NCBI GenBank assembly: GCA_955652915.1 | Contig: CATPCJ010000280.1 | Span: forward strand, 1-52,195 | Reading direction: 5' to 3' | Source: an uncultured Bryobacteraceae bacterium | Lineage (GTDB): Bacteria; Acidobacteriota; Terriglobia; Bryobacterales; Bryobacteraceae | DNA length: 52,195 nt | Shown here: positions 32,634 to 41,550 of the stretch, piece after piece | Position numbering within the stretch: the stretch's first letter is position 1 | Layout: each line of letters begins with the position of its first letter | The notes under the pieces: model-generated | The model's input: the letters and a program-made list of their open reading frames with translations, nothing else | Databases searched by the model: none | Told to the model about the DNA's origin: nothing | Made by a program: the position numbers and the translations under genes

Positions 32634-34096
32634 TATTCTCCCTCCGTCGGTCCGATGGTCTTCATATATTCGATCAGGGCGGATTTCTCCTCGGCCGACA
32701 GCGTCACTCCATAAAGATGACCCTGATTCCCATTGCCTTTCACGCTGGTGTCGAACTTGAAGCCAAGCCGTATAGCGTCCGCCGAGCTGGTGTCGAAGCC
32801 CACATTCACCGGATCGTAGACGTCGTAGCCGCGATAAAAAACTTTGGTCCGGTTTTCCACCGGCTCCAGCAGCTCACGCAACGTAGTGACGGAACCGTTG
32901 TGAAGATAGGGTGCTCGCGTCCAGACACCATCCAAGGGAACGGCCTGGTATCCGTTGGTTTTGATCAGGCCCACGCGCTGAATTCCGAGCTTCGCGACGG
33001 CCGCATTCGCTTTGTCCGCGGCTTCCTGCGTCCAAGTGTCCAGCCGGTTTGGATCGGTGCCGATTTCCGCGATTGGAATCACCGTGCCAACCCGCGCCGA
33101 CCCTATCGCGTGACAAGAACCGCACTGCGCGTCGTAGAGCACTTTTCCTTTCCCAGCCAAAACGGGGTCGACCGGGAACGGATACTTCGGCGCCCGTTTA
33201 GCGGCGAGAAATCCCAGCAGCCATTTTGCCTGATTCACCACCGTCTTGGGATCGGCTTGCAGGCCCAGCGCGGAATCGATGATCACCGAAAGCGGCGCGG
33301 GTGTTTCACCGCCCCAGTTCAAATTCTTCCCTTCACGCAAACCCAAATTCCAAATGGATGGGAAATCCGCATTGCCCACGGTGCTGTCCGGAGGCATGTT
33401 GGTGAGGAAATATTTCGTCAGGTTCATCGGATCGTCGCGGCCGACGCCCCAATCGGGCCAATGCGGACGATTCATCCACGCGAGCTGTCCGGAACGCGCC
33501 AGCAGCGCCTGCTTGGTGCGCGGGATCAACAGATATCGATACGCCAGCTTGTCGAGGATCGACAGTTTGGTGTGCTGCTTGATTTCGGCCAGCAGCGTGT
33601 CCGGGTTAAAGCGCACGTCAGCCGCGCAATTCGTAAGGAAACGCAGCATGGCCTGGACATTGAAAGTGTGATTGGGACCACCCGGGACGATCTTCGGCGC
33701 CTCATCCGGCTGGGTTCGATAAGTCATGGTGTGGCAGATCGCGCAGTTGTTGGCGACCCGCGGAAAGCCTATGGTCTTCTTGGTAAATCCAGTGGGCATC
33801 TCGTGCCCTTGCTCCCAGGGCGCTCCAAATGCGCGATAACCGCCTTGCCCATTGCCGGGCAGCAAATCCGGAAATACCCGCGGCAGCACCACCCAGATCC
33901 AATACGGCAGACCAGCGGTGGATTCCGCGTCGATGGAGCCGTAAAGAAATCGTTCTTCCTCGGTCGCGAAAGGGCCGTCGTCCACCTGGCGGAAGAACTT
34001 GTACCAGACCGTGAAGCCGAGCACCGCGCCAACCACTACCACCAACACAAAGAGCGCCAGCAGCCGTCTCTTCCAAACCGGACTCAGATTCAGCAC
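32633..34096 (-). CDS. Membrane-anchored di-haem cytochrome c (paralogue of 34108-35583)
   Basis: A 487-residue protein with an N-terminal membrane helix (LLALFVLVVVVGAVLGFTVW) and a periplasmic body with two haem-c motifs: CAICH (near residue 120) and CGSCH (near 320). The block RAPYLHNGSVTTLRELLEP after the second haem, and YRGYDVYDPVNVGFD, occur in di-haem peroxidase/thiol-oxidase-like cytochromes. It is closely similar in layout and motifs to the gene just upstream, so the pair arose by duplication. The start is GTG 34096 with AAGGAGG six bases before it. It ends with a one-base overlap onto the patatin gene. Confidence 0.78.
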   Translation of the reverse strand: MLNLSPVWKRRLLALFVLVVVVGAVLGFTVWYKFFRQVDDGPFATEEERFLYGSIDAESTAGLPYWIWVVLPRVFPDLLPGNGQGGYRAFGAPWEQGHEMPTGFTKKTIGFPRVANNCAICHTMTYRTQPDEAPKIVPGGPNHTFNVQAMLRFLTNCAADVRFNPDTLLAEIKQHTKLSILDKLAYRYLLIPRTKQALLARSGQLAWMNRPHWPDWGVGRDDPMNLTKYFLTNMPPDSTVGNADFPSIWNLGLREGKNLNWGGETPAPLSVIIDSALGLQADPKTVVNQAKWLLGFLAAKRAPKYPFPVDPVLAGKGKVLYDAQCGSCHAIGSARVGTVIPIAEIGTDPNRLDTWTQEAADKANAAVAKLGIQRVGLIKTNGYQAVPLDGVWTRAPYLHNGSVTTLRELLEPVENRTKVFYRGYDVYDPVNVGFDTSSADAIRLGFKFDTSVKGNGNQGHLYGVTLSAEEKSALIEYMKTIGPTEGE

Positions 34097-34107
34097 GGTA
34101 CGCCTCC

Positions 34108-35583
34108 TTAGAAAGTCTTCAAGTACTCCACCAGCGCGTCTTTGTCGGTCTGCGGCAGCTCCGTACCATAGTACTTGCCTTCATGTCCCTGATTGCCGTT
34201 GCCCACCACGCTGGTATCCAACAGAAAGAAAGTGCGTCCGTTGCGGTTCGAGCTGTTGGATTTGAACCCGGCGCGGATCGGATCGTAAACATCGTCGCCG
34301 CGATAAAACGTTGGGGGCCGGTTGGCGCTGGTCTCAAACAAGTCGTGCAAAGTGGGTACCGATCCGTTGTGCAGATATGGCGCGCGCAGCCAAATGCCAT
34401 CCAGCGGCAGGTTTGCGTAGCCATATGTTTTGCGGAAATGCCGAAAGCGTTCTTCAGGATACTTGGTTCCGGCGTAGAACTGGCTTTGGTTCACGGCCAA
34501 CGGGTAGCTATAAGAATCCAGGCGATGCCGATCGGTTCCAATCTCGGCGATGGGCGTCACTTTACCCAGGTCTTTATAATTTGCCGCGAAGTTCACTCCA
34601 TCCGGACCGTGGCATCGATCGCATAGTTCGCCGTAGACCGCTTTCCCTCGCGCGGCCAGCGCTGCATCGATCGGATACGGATACTTGGGAGGCTTGGCGT
34701 CGTCCAGCAGCCAGTTCACAATGCGCTGCATGTTCGGACGATCCAGTGTCGGCGGATATGCGCCCGTTCCAAATGCCGCGCTCCGATTTCGTTCTGCAAC
34801 GTTGGTGTTATTGCCGTCCCAGTGCAACTGCATGCCCTCGCGTTTGCGCTGATACCAGATGGATGGAAAATCGGCGGTGCCCACCCGCTCGTTCTCCGGC
34901 ATCTTGTCGGGACCGGTTGGGAAATTCAGCAGTACCTTGGCTGCATTGAATGTATCGACGCGCCCAGGACCAAACTCCGGCTCCAACAATACGAAATTCA
35001 GCCGCTGGCTGTAGCCGAGCATAAACGATTGCATCGCCAGCATGGCGTAATAACGGATAATCTGCCGGTTGATGAAATCCTCGTGAATTCCCATCGTTTT
35101 GTCTTCGGCCAGTACCAGCGCCGCCGAGAATCGTTGGTCCTTCGCGGCGTCGAACATGAATTTGTAAAAAGCCCGGAGATCCACTGTGTTGGACGGCATC
35201 CCCGCCACCAGCATGGGCTTCGAGTCCGGCGTGTCGCGAACGGATCCGTAATGACAGATGGCGCAATTGAACGAGACCCGGTCGATTCCCTGATAGCGAC
35301 GCTTGGAAACTCCGATGGGCAAGTCCTTCCCGGATTCGTAGAGAAAGCCAAACGATTCGTAGCGTCCGCCGGGCAGATCAAAAATACGGGGCAGCGTCAT
35401 CCAGATCGAGTAAGGAATGCCTGTGAGGATTTCGCCGCCGGTGGAGCCGTACTTGAAGTTCTCCAGCGGGTCGCTGTATTCCACGGCGACATTGCTGGTG
35501 AAGCGCCCCGCGAAATACAGCAACGCGAACACCACCACTACGGTTTCAACGATCAAGAAGATGGTGCGGCCCGGTTTCGTCAT
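34108..35583 (-). CDS. Membrane-anchored di-haem cytochrome c, first gene of operon
   Basis: A 491-residue protein. I start at ATG 35583 (MTKPGRTIFLIVETVVVVFA) because AGGAG lies nine bases upstream. The open frame continues to 35856, but that part has no coding character. One N-terminal helix anchors the protein. Haem motifs are CAICH (near residue 106) and CDRCH (near 315). The block LPLDGIWLRAPYLHNGSVPT follows the second haem, as in its paralogue downstream. Together with that paralogue, the patatin, the large cytochrome, an anchored protein and a haem lipoprotein it forms a six-gene unit with gaps or overlaps under 20 bp. Confidence 0.8.
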   Translation of the reverse strand: MTKPGRTIFLIVETVVVVFALLYFAGRFTSNVAVEYSDPLENFKYGSTGGEILTGIPYSIWMTLPRIFDLPGGRYESFGFLYESGKDLPIGVSKRRYQGIDRVSFNCAICHYGSVRDTPDSKPMLVAGMPSNTVDLRAFYKFMFDAAKDQRFSAALVLAEDKTMGIHEDFINRQIIRYYAMLAMQSFMLGYSQRLNFVLLEPEFGPGRVDTFNAAKVLLNFPTGPDKMPENERVGTADFPSIWYQRKREGMQLHWDGNNTNVAERNRSAAFGTGAYPPTLDRPNMQRIVNWLLDDAKPPKYPYPIDAALAARGKAVYGELCDRCHGPDGVNFAANYKDLGKVTPIAEIGTDRHRLDSYSYPLAVNQSQFYAGTKYPEERFRHFRKTYGYANLPLDGIWLRAPYLHNGSVPTLHDLFETSANRPPTFYRGDDVYDPIRAGFKSNSSNRNGRTFFLLDTSVVGNGNQGHEGKYYGTELPQTDKDALVEYLKTF

Positions 35584-36108
35584 CGTCGGCAATCTCCTAA
35601 CAGAGATAAATTGGATAAAACCAGCCGTCGCAATTGAGAGCGGCGGGATATTACACAATAGTCCAGCAAGCACTTCGGGTGCAAGCGGCGGTGCCACCGT
35701 TGATCCCAGTGCATAAAATATTCCTCCCTGGTGTGCTCTTGTTTGGACACACAGACGCCACCAGCGGGGGGACCAAGAGACTTCCTCGCATTCGATGACG
35801 CCTGTATGTACACTCATTCGTGATTGCAAAACAGAGAGCGTTTCAGTGCCCGGCATTTCTGAACCGCGCTACACCGATAAGCGGTGTCTTGGAACTTCTG
35901 CCTGCAACACTCATGATGTCGCCAGCGGTGACAGGAAGCTGTGAAAAAATCGGTCTAAGATCCACACCGGCAAGAATGCCCGTGCCACAATTCGCGCGAA
36001 CTCAGTGGGTTACGGGTGTCACAGGCATTCTCGCTGTGTTGGTTTGCGATTGTTTCACAGCTTCCAGTGTGGGCGATTACGGTGTAGCGGCCGGACGGAT
36101 GAGGACTT
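35584..36108. other. 525-bp gene-free gap
   Basis: I see no convincing gene here. It must hold the promoter of the patatin/cytochrome operon, but no clear -35/-10 pair stands out. It contains an imperfect inverted repeat (35962-36043, listed separately). On the minus strand short frames continue from the anti-sigma gene above, suggesting a degraded gene end. Confidence 0.5.
35962..36043. repeat. Imperfect inverted repeat
   Basis: Arms of about 25 bp (35962-35989 and 36018-36043) share the core AGAATGCC and its complement, flanked by GTG/CAC blocks, with a 28-base loop. No poly-T follows. It may be a second dispersed palindrome family. Confidence 0.5.
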
Positions 36109-36483
36109 TCAGCACGCGACCGTCCCGCCGCGAATGCGCGGGCAAGACTTAGCCGGCAATGTTTCGCGGGCCTGATAGACAACCACGCACCACAGCGCCA
36201 GCGACGGAACCGCGTTCCACGGATTTTGCCGGAACAAGGTCCACCAGCATGCTCGCGCTTGTTCGTATTTCGCTCGCGGCAGGCCCGTGCCCGTGGCGCG
36301 GCGCTTGTTTTCCAGGAACACCGCCTTGGCGTTCTCTTCGAAAATTGCTGCCGCCTCTAACTCATTTGCGCAATCCGTGCAGTCGAAAAAGTGAGTTTCA
36401 AATTCTTCAATTTCTCTTTCGGATAGCTCGCCGAGTTGGTATCGGTCGACCGCCCCCTTGGCTACTGCCTCTGCATGATCCAT
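36109..36483 (-). CDS. Putative anti-sigma factor, zf-HC2 type, short
   Basis: A 124-residue protein. The N-terminus EIEEFETHFFDCTDCANELE (near residues 24-43) carries the H-x3-C-x2-C zinc-binding pattern of anti-sigma factors. A membrane helix follows (NAVPSLALWCVVVYQA, near 90-105). The protein ends only about 15 residues beyond it, in a low-quality tail (CPRIRGGTVAC). Acidobacterial relatives usually carry a long extracytoplasmic domain, so this one looks truncated. It lies 61 bp downstream of an ECF sigma gene on the same strand and is presumably its partner. Confidence 0.7.
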   Translation of the reverse strand: MDHAEAVAKGAVDRYQLGELSEREIEEFETHFFDCTDCANELEAAAIFEENAKAVFLENKRRATGTGLPRAKYEQARACWWTLFRQNPWNAVPSLALWCVVVYQARETLPAKSCPRIRGGTVAC

Positions 36484-36544
36484 GTCACGCCCCCCCTTCG
36501 GCCCCTTTGGTTCTAATCAGAACGGCGGAGTTCTCGCGGCCTGC

Positions 36545-37123
36545 CTATTGCAAGCCTACACCGACTCCTTTTTTCTTCACTACTTCGCGAAATCTTTGCT
36601 TTGCCCGATGCAGCAACACCCGCAGATAATCGTTATCCACGCTGAAATGCTTCGAGATCGCGGACCGGTCCGCTTCCTCCAGGAACACCATCCTTAGCAG
36701 GTCGCTGTCTTTCACGGGCATTTCGGCAAGCACGGCGCGCACCAGGCGTTTTCGTTCCTCGGTGACGATGTCGTCATCGAATCGCACGCGCTCGTCGGAT
36801 GGTTCCGCAAGATGGGCCGGCGGGCGCAACTGCTGCGACTCGCTTCTGAATACTTCCAACATCACGTTGTTGCACACCGATAACACGAAGGCGCCGAAGC
36901 GTTCCGGAAATTGAATGCTCTTGCCGGATTTCAAGTACCTTAGTACGCGCGCGAAAGTCTCTTGCCGGATCTCATCGATCAGGTGCTGCGCGCGTATCCG
37001 ATTCCTGAGCTTTAGCCAAATGACTCTGCTGAAATAAGCCACGAAGTGCTGCTCGGTGTCGACGTCGCCGGTCTTCAGTCGAGCCAGGTATCCGGCATCG
37101 AACTCAGCATGGTCCAAGGGCAT
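36545..37123 (-). CDS. ECF-type RNA polymerase sigma factor
   Basis: A 192-residue sigma factor. The start ATG 37123 (MPLDHAEFDAGYLARLKTGD) fits the usual opening of this acidobacterial group. A further 34 codons upstream are open but have no coding character. Region 2 is LKLRNRIRAQHLIDEIRQETFARVL (two parts: LKLRNRIRAQHL, then IDEIRQETFARVL) with GAFVLSVCNNVMLEVFRSES. Region 4 is VKDSDLLRMVFLEEADRSAI, then SKHFSVDNDYLRVLLHRAKQ. It differs from the 8499 sigma, especially in region 4, so it reads a different promoter. It is paired with the short zf-HC2 protein downstream. Confidence 0.86.
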   Translation of the reverse strand: MPLDHAEFDAGYLARLKTGDVDTEQHFVAYFSRVIWLKLRNRIRAQHLIDEIRQETFARVLRYLKSGKSIQFPERFGAFVLSVCNNVMLEVFRSESQQLRPPAHLAEPSDERVRFDDDIVTEERKRLVRAVLAEMPVKDSDLLRMVFLEEADRSAISKHFSVDNDYLRVLLHRAKQRFREVVKKKGVGVGLQ

Positions 37124-37453
37124 TCCAGTTAAGGTTAGCGTACTTGATGAGTGTTCCAGGCCAAATGCACTGTTCCGGAGTTCCTGGGAAGCCGGACGCC
37201 GGTTCCCTTGTCTGCAGGGCGTCATATGCGTGTACTCCGCGCGCTAATCCCAATCAATTCATCGTGTTCTCGCCGGACCCACTCCTCCGGTGAGGGGACC
37301 GTCAATCCAGACCACCGGTTAGCGTTTCCAAACATTTCACACATGCGCGTTCACTAATGTTCGTGCCGGATGGCTGGCTGGCGTTTCAAACAAAGTGACT
37401 GTAACGATTCGATCGAATTCCTCACGATTGGGATGTCGGCACAGGATGTGATT
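37124..37453. other. 330-bp divergent intergenic region
   Basis: Lies between the ECF sigma gene (minus) and a secreted membrane protein gene (plus). No gene can be supported; the open frames extending into it have no ribosome site. It must contain both promoters, but I see no clear consensus elements. Confidence 0.5.
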
Positions 37454-39208
37454 ATGAATATGTTTCGGACGTTCTTGATTCTTACCGTAGCGTTCTGCGG
37501 CGCGGCCGAAGCCGCTTCGCCGGTGCGGCTGCAAATAGCGGCATTGCCAGGGACTTTGCACCAGGGAGATCGAGCCAGAATCGATGTGCAGTTCCTGGGA
37601 CGGGAATACCAGCAAGTCCCCAACGATACGAATCGAGTCGTACAGTTTACCTGGCAGGCTCTGGATTCTGTGGCCACCGGAAACATTATCCCTGCCATTT
37701 CGGTGCCCGCCGGCGTGGCACATTCGGCCGATGCTTGGTTCGAATGCCGTACGCCCGGGCATTTTCGGATAATCGCGACGTCCGCAGGTCTGGTGGAGGC
37801 GCAGACTCTCGTCGTGGGCGTCCCGCGAGGGACATCGCGCATTGAGAACTGGCTGGTTCCATCCGTTCTGGCACAGTCGAATCCCACGGTCGAGATCCGT
37901 CCCCGGCAGCAGGTACAAGGTCTGGTTGCGAACGGCATCTCACGGGCGCAACTGACGTTGGTTCTGGGGGACATAGTGCGGCACGGAGAACATGTATCGG
38001 TCGAGCTCACCACTCTGGCGGGATCCACCATCCGGTATAAGGATCGCGAGGGCTACAGCAGCCTGTTAATCCCAATCGCCGAAGACAACATTAGTTCGGA
38101 CAATATCTATATCAGTACTTTTGCGCAAGACCTGGCAGTGACGGCGCGTGTCCTGGTGGCGGGTGGTACCACGGATAACCTGACGATCCGATTTGCGCCG
38201 CCTAGACCATTCAGGGTTTTCTTGGATTCGCCGAATTTGACGTTCCAAGGCCACCCCGTGCAGGCAGACGTTGGGATCGAGGATCAGGACCACGTTCCAA
38301 TTCGGAAGCTCGACACCGAACATCACATTGAGTTATCTTCGCCAAGCGATCCAAATCACACCTTGATCTCGATCGATCGGCCCAAGGTGCTACTGACACC
38401 CGAAAAAGCGAGGTTTCAGGTGGAGCTGAGGCTAAACGGCTATCCTCCCCTCGGCGAAATTGAACTGCAGGCCAATGATACCGATGCGCAGCTCAGTTCC
38501 TCTGTGGCTACTCTGAGGGCGGAGAATCCTGCTCGCAAGGTGAGTATTTCCGGGCCGCGACAGGTTCGCACGACGGATCGTGAGTGCTCGGTATTGGTGA
38601 GTCTGTTGGATGAAAAAGGCAAAAATGTTACCGCGAAGTGGGATACATTGGTGAGCCTGCATTCCGATCACCTTGTCCCCAACGATAGAACGGTCACGAT
38701 TCCGGCCGGAAAATCCCAAGTTGCGATTACGTACAAATTGCCGAGCTCTTCTCGTCTCGCCACCGTAATCGGGAGCTTGGACGTCCCACTCTCCGAACAA
38801 GGCGCGTATGGCTTGGCGGTTGTCGCAGCCATGTATGTCCTCGTCCTGCTAGCTTGTTTCGGCGGGATACTGGGCGCTCTCGCAAGACAATTCTTCTTCG
38901 AGGAGGTTCGATTCCTGAAGCCCCGTTGGGTGGATGGCTGCCTGCGTCCGGGCCTGATGGGTAATACCAGCTTCGGCGCGCTTTTCGGCGCCATAGCGTT
39001 CATCGCGTTTGAGCTTGGTCTGTTCCGCAAATTTGAGATTTGGGCTTCGCTCTCCACCTCCATGGGCGATGCGTCGATCCAGGCCGGTCCCGCTGCGCTG
39101 GCTTTCCTGCTCGGATTCGTGGGTGGGTACGGCGGACCGGTCCTGCTGGACCGCGTGTTGCGAATTCAACGAAAGCCGGAAGCGGCGGCCGCTGCCGCTA
39201 CGTCTTAA
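37454..39208 (+). CDS. Membrane-anchored extracytoplasmic protein, unknown function
   Basis: A 584-residue protein. I start at ATG 37454, with AGGA seven bases upstream, because it gives a good signal peptide (MNMFRTFLILTVAFCGAAEA). Two or more beta-sandwich-like segments follow (VRLQIAALPGTLHQGDRARI, FLDSPNLTFQGHPVQADVGI, KVSISGPRQVRTTDRECSVL), each like bacterial Ig domains. The C-terminus has three hydrophobic helices (GLAVVAAMYVLVLLACFGGI, FGALFGAIAFIAFELGLF, AGPAALAFLLGFVGGYGGPV). I do not recognise the family. It is divergent from the sigma pair, and its last 11 bp overlap the convergent glycosyltransferase gene. Confidence 0.65.
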   Translation: MNMFRTFLILTVAFCGAAEAASPVRLQIAALPGTLHQGDRARIDVQFLGREYQQVPNDTNRVVQFTWQALDSVATGNIIPAISVPAGVAHSADAWFECRTPGHFRIIATSAGLVEAQTLVVGVPRGTSRIENWLVPSVLAQSNPTVEIRPRQQVQGLVANGISRAQLTLVLGDIVRHGEHVSVELTTLAGSTIRYKDREGYSSLLIPIAEDNISSDNIYISTFAQDLAVTARVLVAGGTTDNLTIRFAPPRPFRVFLDSPNLTFQGHPVQADVGIEDQDHVPIRKLDTEHHIELSSPSDPNHTLISIDRPKVLLTPEKARFQVELRLNGYPPLGEIELQANDTDAQLSSSVATLRAENPARKVSISGPRQVRTTDRECSVLVSLLDEKGKNVTAKWDTLVSLHSDHLVPNDRTVTIPAGKSQVAITYKLPSSSRLATVIGSLDVPLSEQGAYGLAVVAAMYVLVLLACFGGILGALARQFFFEEVRFLKPRWVDGCLRPGLMGNTSFGALFGAIAFIAFELGLFRKFEIWASLSTSMGDASIQAGPAALAFLLGFVGGYGGPVLLDRVLRIQRKPEAAAAAATS

Positions 39209-41537
39209 TGCGTTTGCCGCGCAGGACAGCCCGGTAGCTTTCCACTAGTCGCCTGGTCAACACGGCCATATCGCGAGTCGCTTCCACTTGCTCGCGGGCG
39301 TGTTGCGCAAGCTGGCGCGCCTTGGCGGCATCGTTGAACAGCTCGACGATCTTGGCGGCGAATTCCGGGGGATCGTCGGCCAACCCGCAGATTTCACCAT
39401 CTTTGTCAGTGAGCCCCTCAGCCCCGATGCGCGTCGAGATTACGGGGATGCCGGCGGAGAATGCTTCCAACAGCTTCACGCGCATTCCGGAGCCACTTAG
39501 AATGGGGCACACAAAGACAGCGTAGCGGGCAAGCGGCTCGCGAACATCTTCGACGAATCCGCGCAGTTCGATGGCCGGTCCAAAATCTGGCAAGGAATGT
39601 CTCGGCGGCGGCTCGGAACCCACAATCACCAGCCGTGCTTGCGGACACTTTTCCAGAACGGCGGGTAAGACCTGGCGAGTGAACCAGTCCAGAGCTTCCT
39701 GGTTTGGCACATGGCGAAAGTTCCCGAGAAAAAGCATGGTGTACGGTTCGCGGCCATCGGGTTGGAATGCGTAACTCGAGGTTGCGATGCCGGCGCGGTT
39801 GTCATCGATTTTTCCACGCAGCTCCGGCAGGAATGATAGAAGGTAGTTTCCGTTGTCCGGACTGCAAACCTGGATGCGATCGAACCTGGGCAAAATGCTC
39901 AATTCGTAGCGAAGCGCTCGCAGATATTCGAAAGCCGCTTTCGCTTTGCGCGCCAGACCCCGCGTGCTGGGCAGTCCTCGGCCGATGGATTGGAAATAGA
40001 CATCATGTTCAAAGAGCACGCATCCAAGCTGGTGGAAGTCGCCGGAGTATTGCCCCAGGGCGGTGTATTCGAGTTGCACGATGTCGATGGCGCGGGTGTA
40101 AATCTGGCGATGCAGCAGCCAATCGAAATCGTCTATAGCGAATTCGTGCGCGGCATGCGGAAGAATGGATCCGAACTCTTTGGGCTGTCCTTGCATGCGC
40201 ACCAGATAATCCACCGATGCGGCTTTTTCTTCGAGCTCTTCGTGCGGCGCGCGCTGCCAGTCGAAATCCAGCAGGATCACCACGTGCAGAGAGCACAGGG
40301 CGGCGAGCTCGCGTGCCGTCTGATACATAAAGACGCCACCGCCGTGAACTGGAGGGCAGATAGGATAGGGAGAAACAAAAAGAACATTGAGCTGGTCCGG
40401 CTCCGCGGGTAACGGCACGAATCGGTCGCGAAAATATCCGCCCAGCGGCCGTCGAAACGCTTCGGTATCGCTGACGGTAGCCAGGGTCCGCGCCCGCGAT
40501 CGTGAGCGCAACGCTCCAGGTAGTTGGCGGAATGCGCGCCAGAGTCCGGCAAGATTGGCCCTCTCCGGAGAGTCGCCAAAGATGAGACTAAAAATCGCGC
40601 CGGCGAACGTGAAAAGGAAGTGCGCCCAAAGGCGCCGCCATTCATGGATGTTTTTCCAGCAGAATAGAATGAAGTTCTTTTTCAGCACCCGGTCGATTTG
40701 CGCCTGCGAGAATCGTTTGCCGATGGTGCCGCGGTGTTCGTGGAATACCACGCTCCGCGGCTGGTAGAGCACCTTCCATCCGCGTTTCCACGCCAGATAG
40801 CCCAGATCGGTGTCTTCCAGATAAAAGGGACGCAGTAGTTCATCGAAGCCGCCAAGTTCGAGGAACTTCCGGCGATCGAAAGCGCACGAGCCGCCGCCGC
40901 CGTAGAAGCACGGGTATGCATCGGTGATCGCGGGATCGTCGCGATGGCGAACGCGGAGCCCGCCATTTTCCCACCAGCCCTGCGTGAGGCCCGTCTCCTC
41001 GCGGACTTTGCCCGGATCGGTGAAATAGATCTGACAGGATACGGCGAAAAGCTTCTCATCGTGGAACGGTTGCAGCAGCGGCGCGAGAAAATCCGGCTGC
41101 ACCCGCATGTCGCTGTTGAGCAGTACCACGATGTCGTTTCGCGCCGCGCGAAAGCCGGCATTGGAGCCTCCGCCAAAACCCAGATTACGATCGAGCGCGA
41201 GTACCTTCACCGGGGGGAAGTGTTCGCGAAGAAATGCAGCGCTGCCGTCGGTGGATGCGTTGTCGGCCACAATGACTTCGTTATCCGGATTGCCCGCCAG
41301 CGCTTCCATAACCGACGGCAGATATTTCGCGAGCAGGTCGCGTCCATTCCAGTTCGGAATCACAACAGTGGCCGAGGTGTTGGAGCACTGTTGATCCTTC
41401 GGGAGAATCCGGCGCCTTCCGCCGAGCAAATCCGTGACGGCAATCGCAAGAATGACGATCAACATCAGTAAAGGCGAGATCAGTAAGAGCGGCAGGAACT
41501 TGATTAGCCGCCAGAGGATGGTTAGGAGATTTCTCAC
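39198..41537 (-). CDS. Two-domain glycosyltransferase (GT2 + GT4 fusion)
   Basis: A 779-residue fusion. Residues 1-35 are hydrophobic (LLLISPLLMLIVILAIAV), anchoring the protein. Residues 55-300 are a GT-A (GT2) domain: ATVVIPNWNGRDLLAKYLPS, VIVADNASTDGS, IVVLLNSDMRVQPDF (metal site near 140) and PFYLEDTDLGYLAWKRGW. After a second hydrophobic stretch, residues 400-770 are a GT-B (GT4) domain: LNVLFVSPYPICPPVHGGGV, YTMLFLGNFRHVPNQEALDW and SGSGMRVKLLEAFSAGIPVI (donor-site Glu). The protein would therefore add two sugars. It is the last gene of a wzt-methyltransferase-glycosyltransferase group, 13 bp after the methyltransferase. Confidence 0.87.
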   Translation of the reverse strand: MRNLLTILWRLIKFLPLLLISPLLMLIVILAIAVTDLLGGRRRILPKDQQCSNTSATVVIPNWNGRDLLAKYLPSVMEALAGNPDNEVIVADNASTDGSAAFLREHFPPVKVLALDRNLGFGGGSNAGFRAARNDIVVLLNSDMRVQPDFLAPLLQPFHDEKLFAVSCQIYFTDPGKVREETGLTQGWWENGGLRVRHRDDPAITDAYPCFYGGGGSCAFDRRKFLELGGFDELLRPFYLEDTDLGYLAWKRGWKVLYQPRSVVFHEHRGTIGKRFSQAQIDRVLKKNFILFCWKNIHEWRRLWAHFLFTFAGAIFSLIFGDSPERANLAGLWRAFRQLPGALRSRSRARTLATVSDTEAFRRPLGGYFRDRFVPLPAEPDQLNVLFVSPYPICPPVHGGGVFMYQTARELAALCSLHVVILLDFDWQRAPHEELEEKAASVDYLVRMQGQPKEFGSILPHAAHEFAIDDFDWLLHRQIYTRAIDIVQLEYTALGQYSGDFHQLGCVLFEHDVYFQSIGRGLPSTRGLARKAKAAFEYLRALRYELSILPRFDRIQVCSPDNGNYLLSFLPELRGKIDDNRAGIATSSYAFQPDGREPYTMLFLGNFRHVPNQEALDWFTRQVLPAVLEKCPQARLVIVGSEPPPRHSLPDFGPAIELRGFVEDVREPLARYAVFVCPILSGSGMRVKLLEAFSAGIPVISTRIGAEGLTDKDGEICGLADDPPEFAAKIVELFNDAAKARQLAQHAREQVEATRDMAVLTRRLVESYRAVLRGKRIKT

Positions 41538-41550
41538 CGGTCAGCGATTC

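Noticed and set aside
32717..34111. 464-codon open frame opposite a cytochrome gene
   Set aside because: Antisense shadow; the minus strand has two haem motifs, a membrane anchor and a good ribosome site.
35584..35856. Upstream extension of the first cytochrome gene
   Set aside because: No coding character, and a good ribosome site precedes ATG 35583, which gives the expected membrane anchor.
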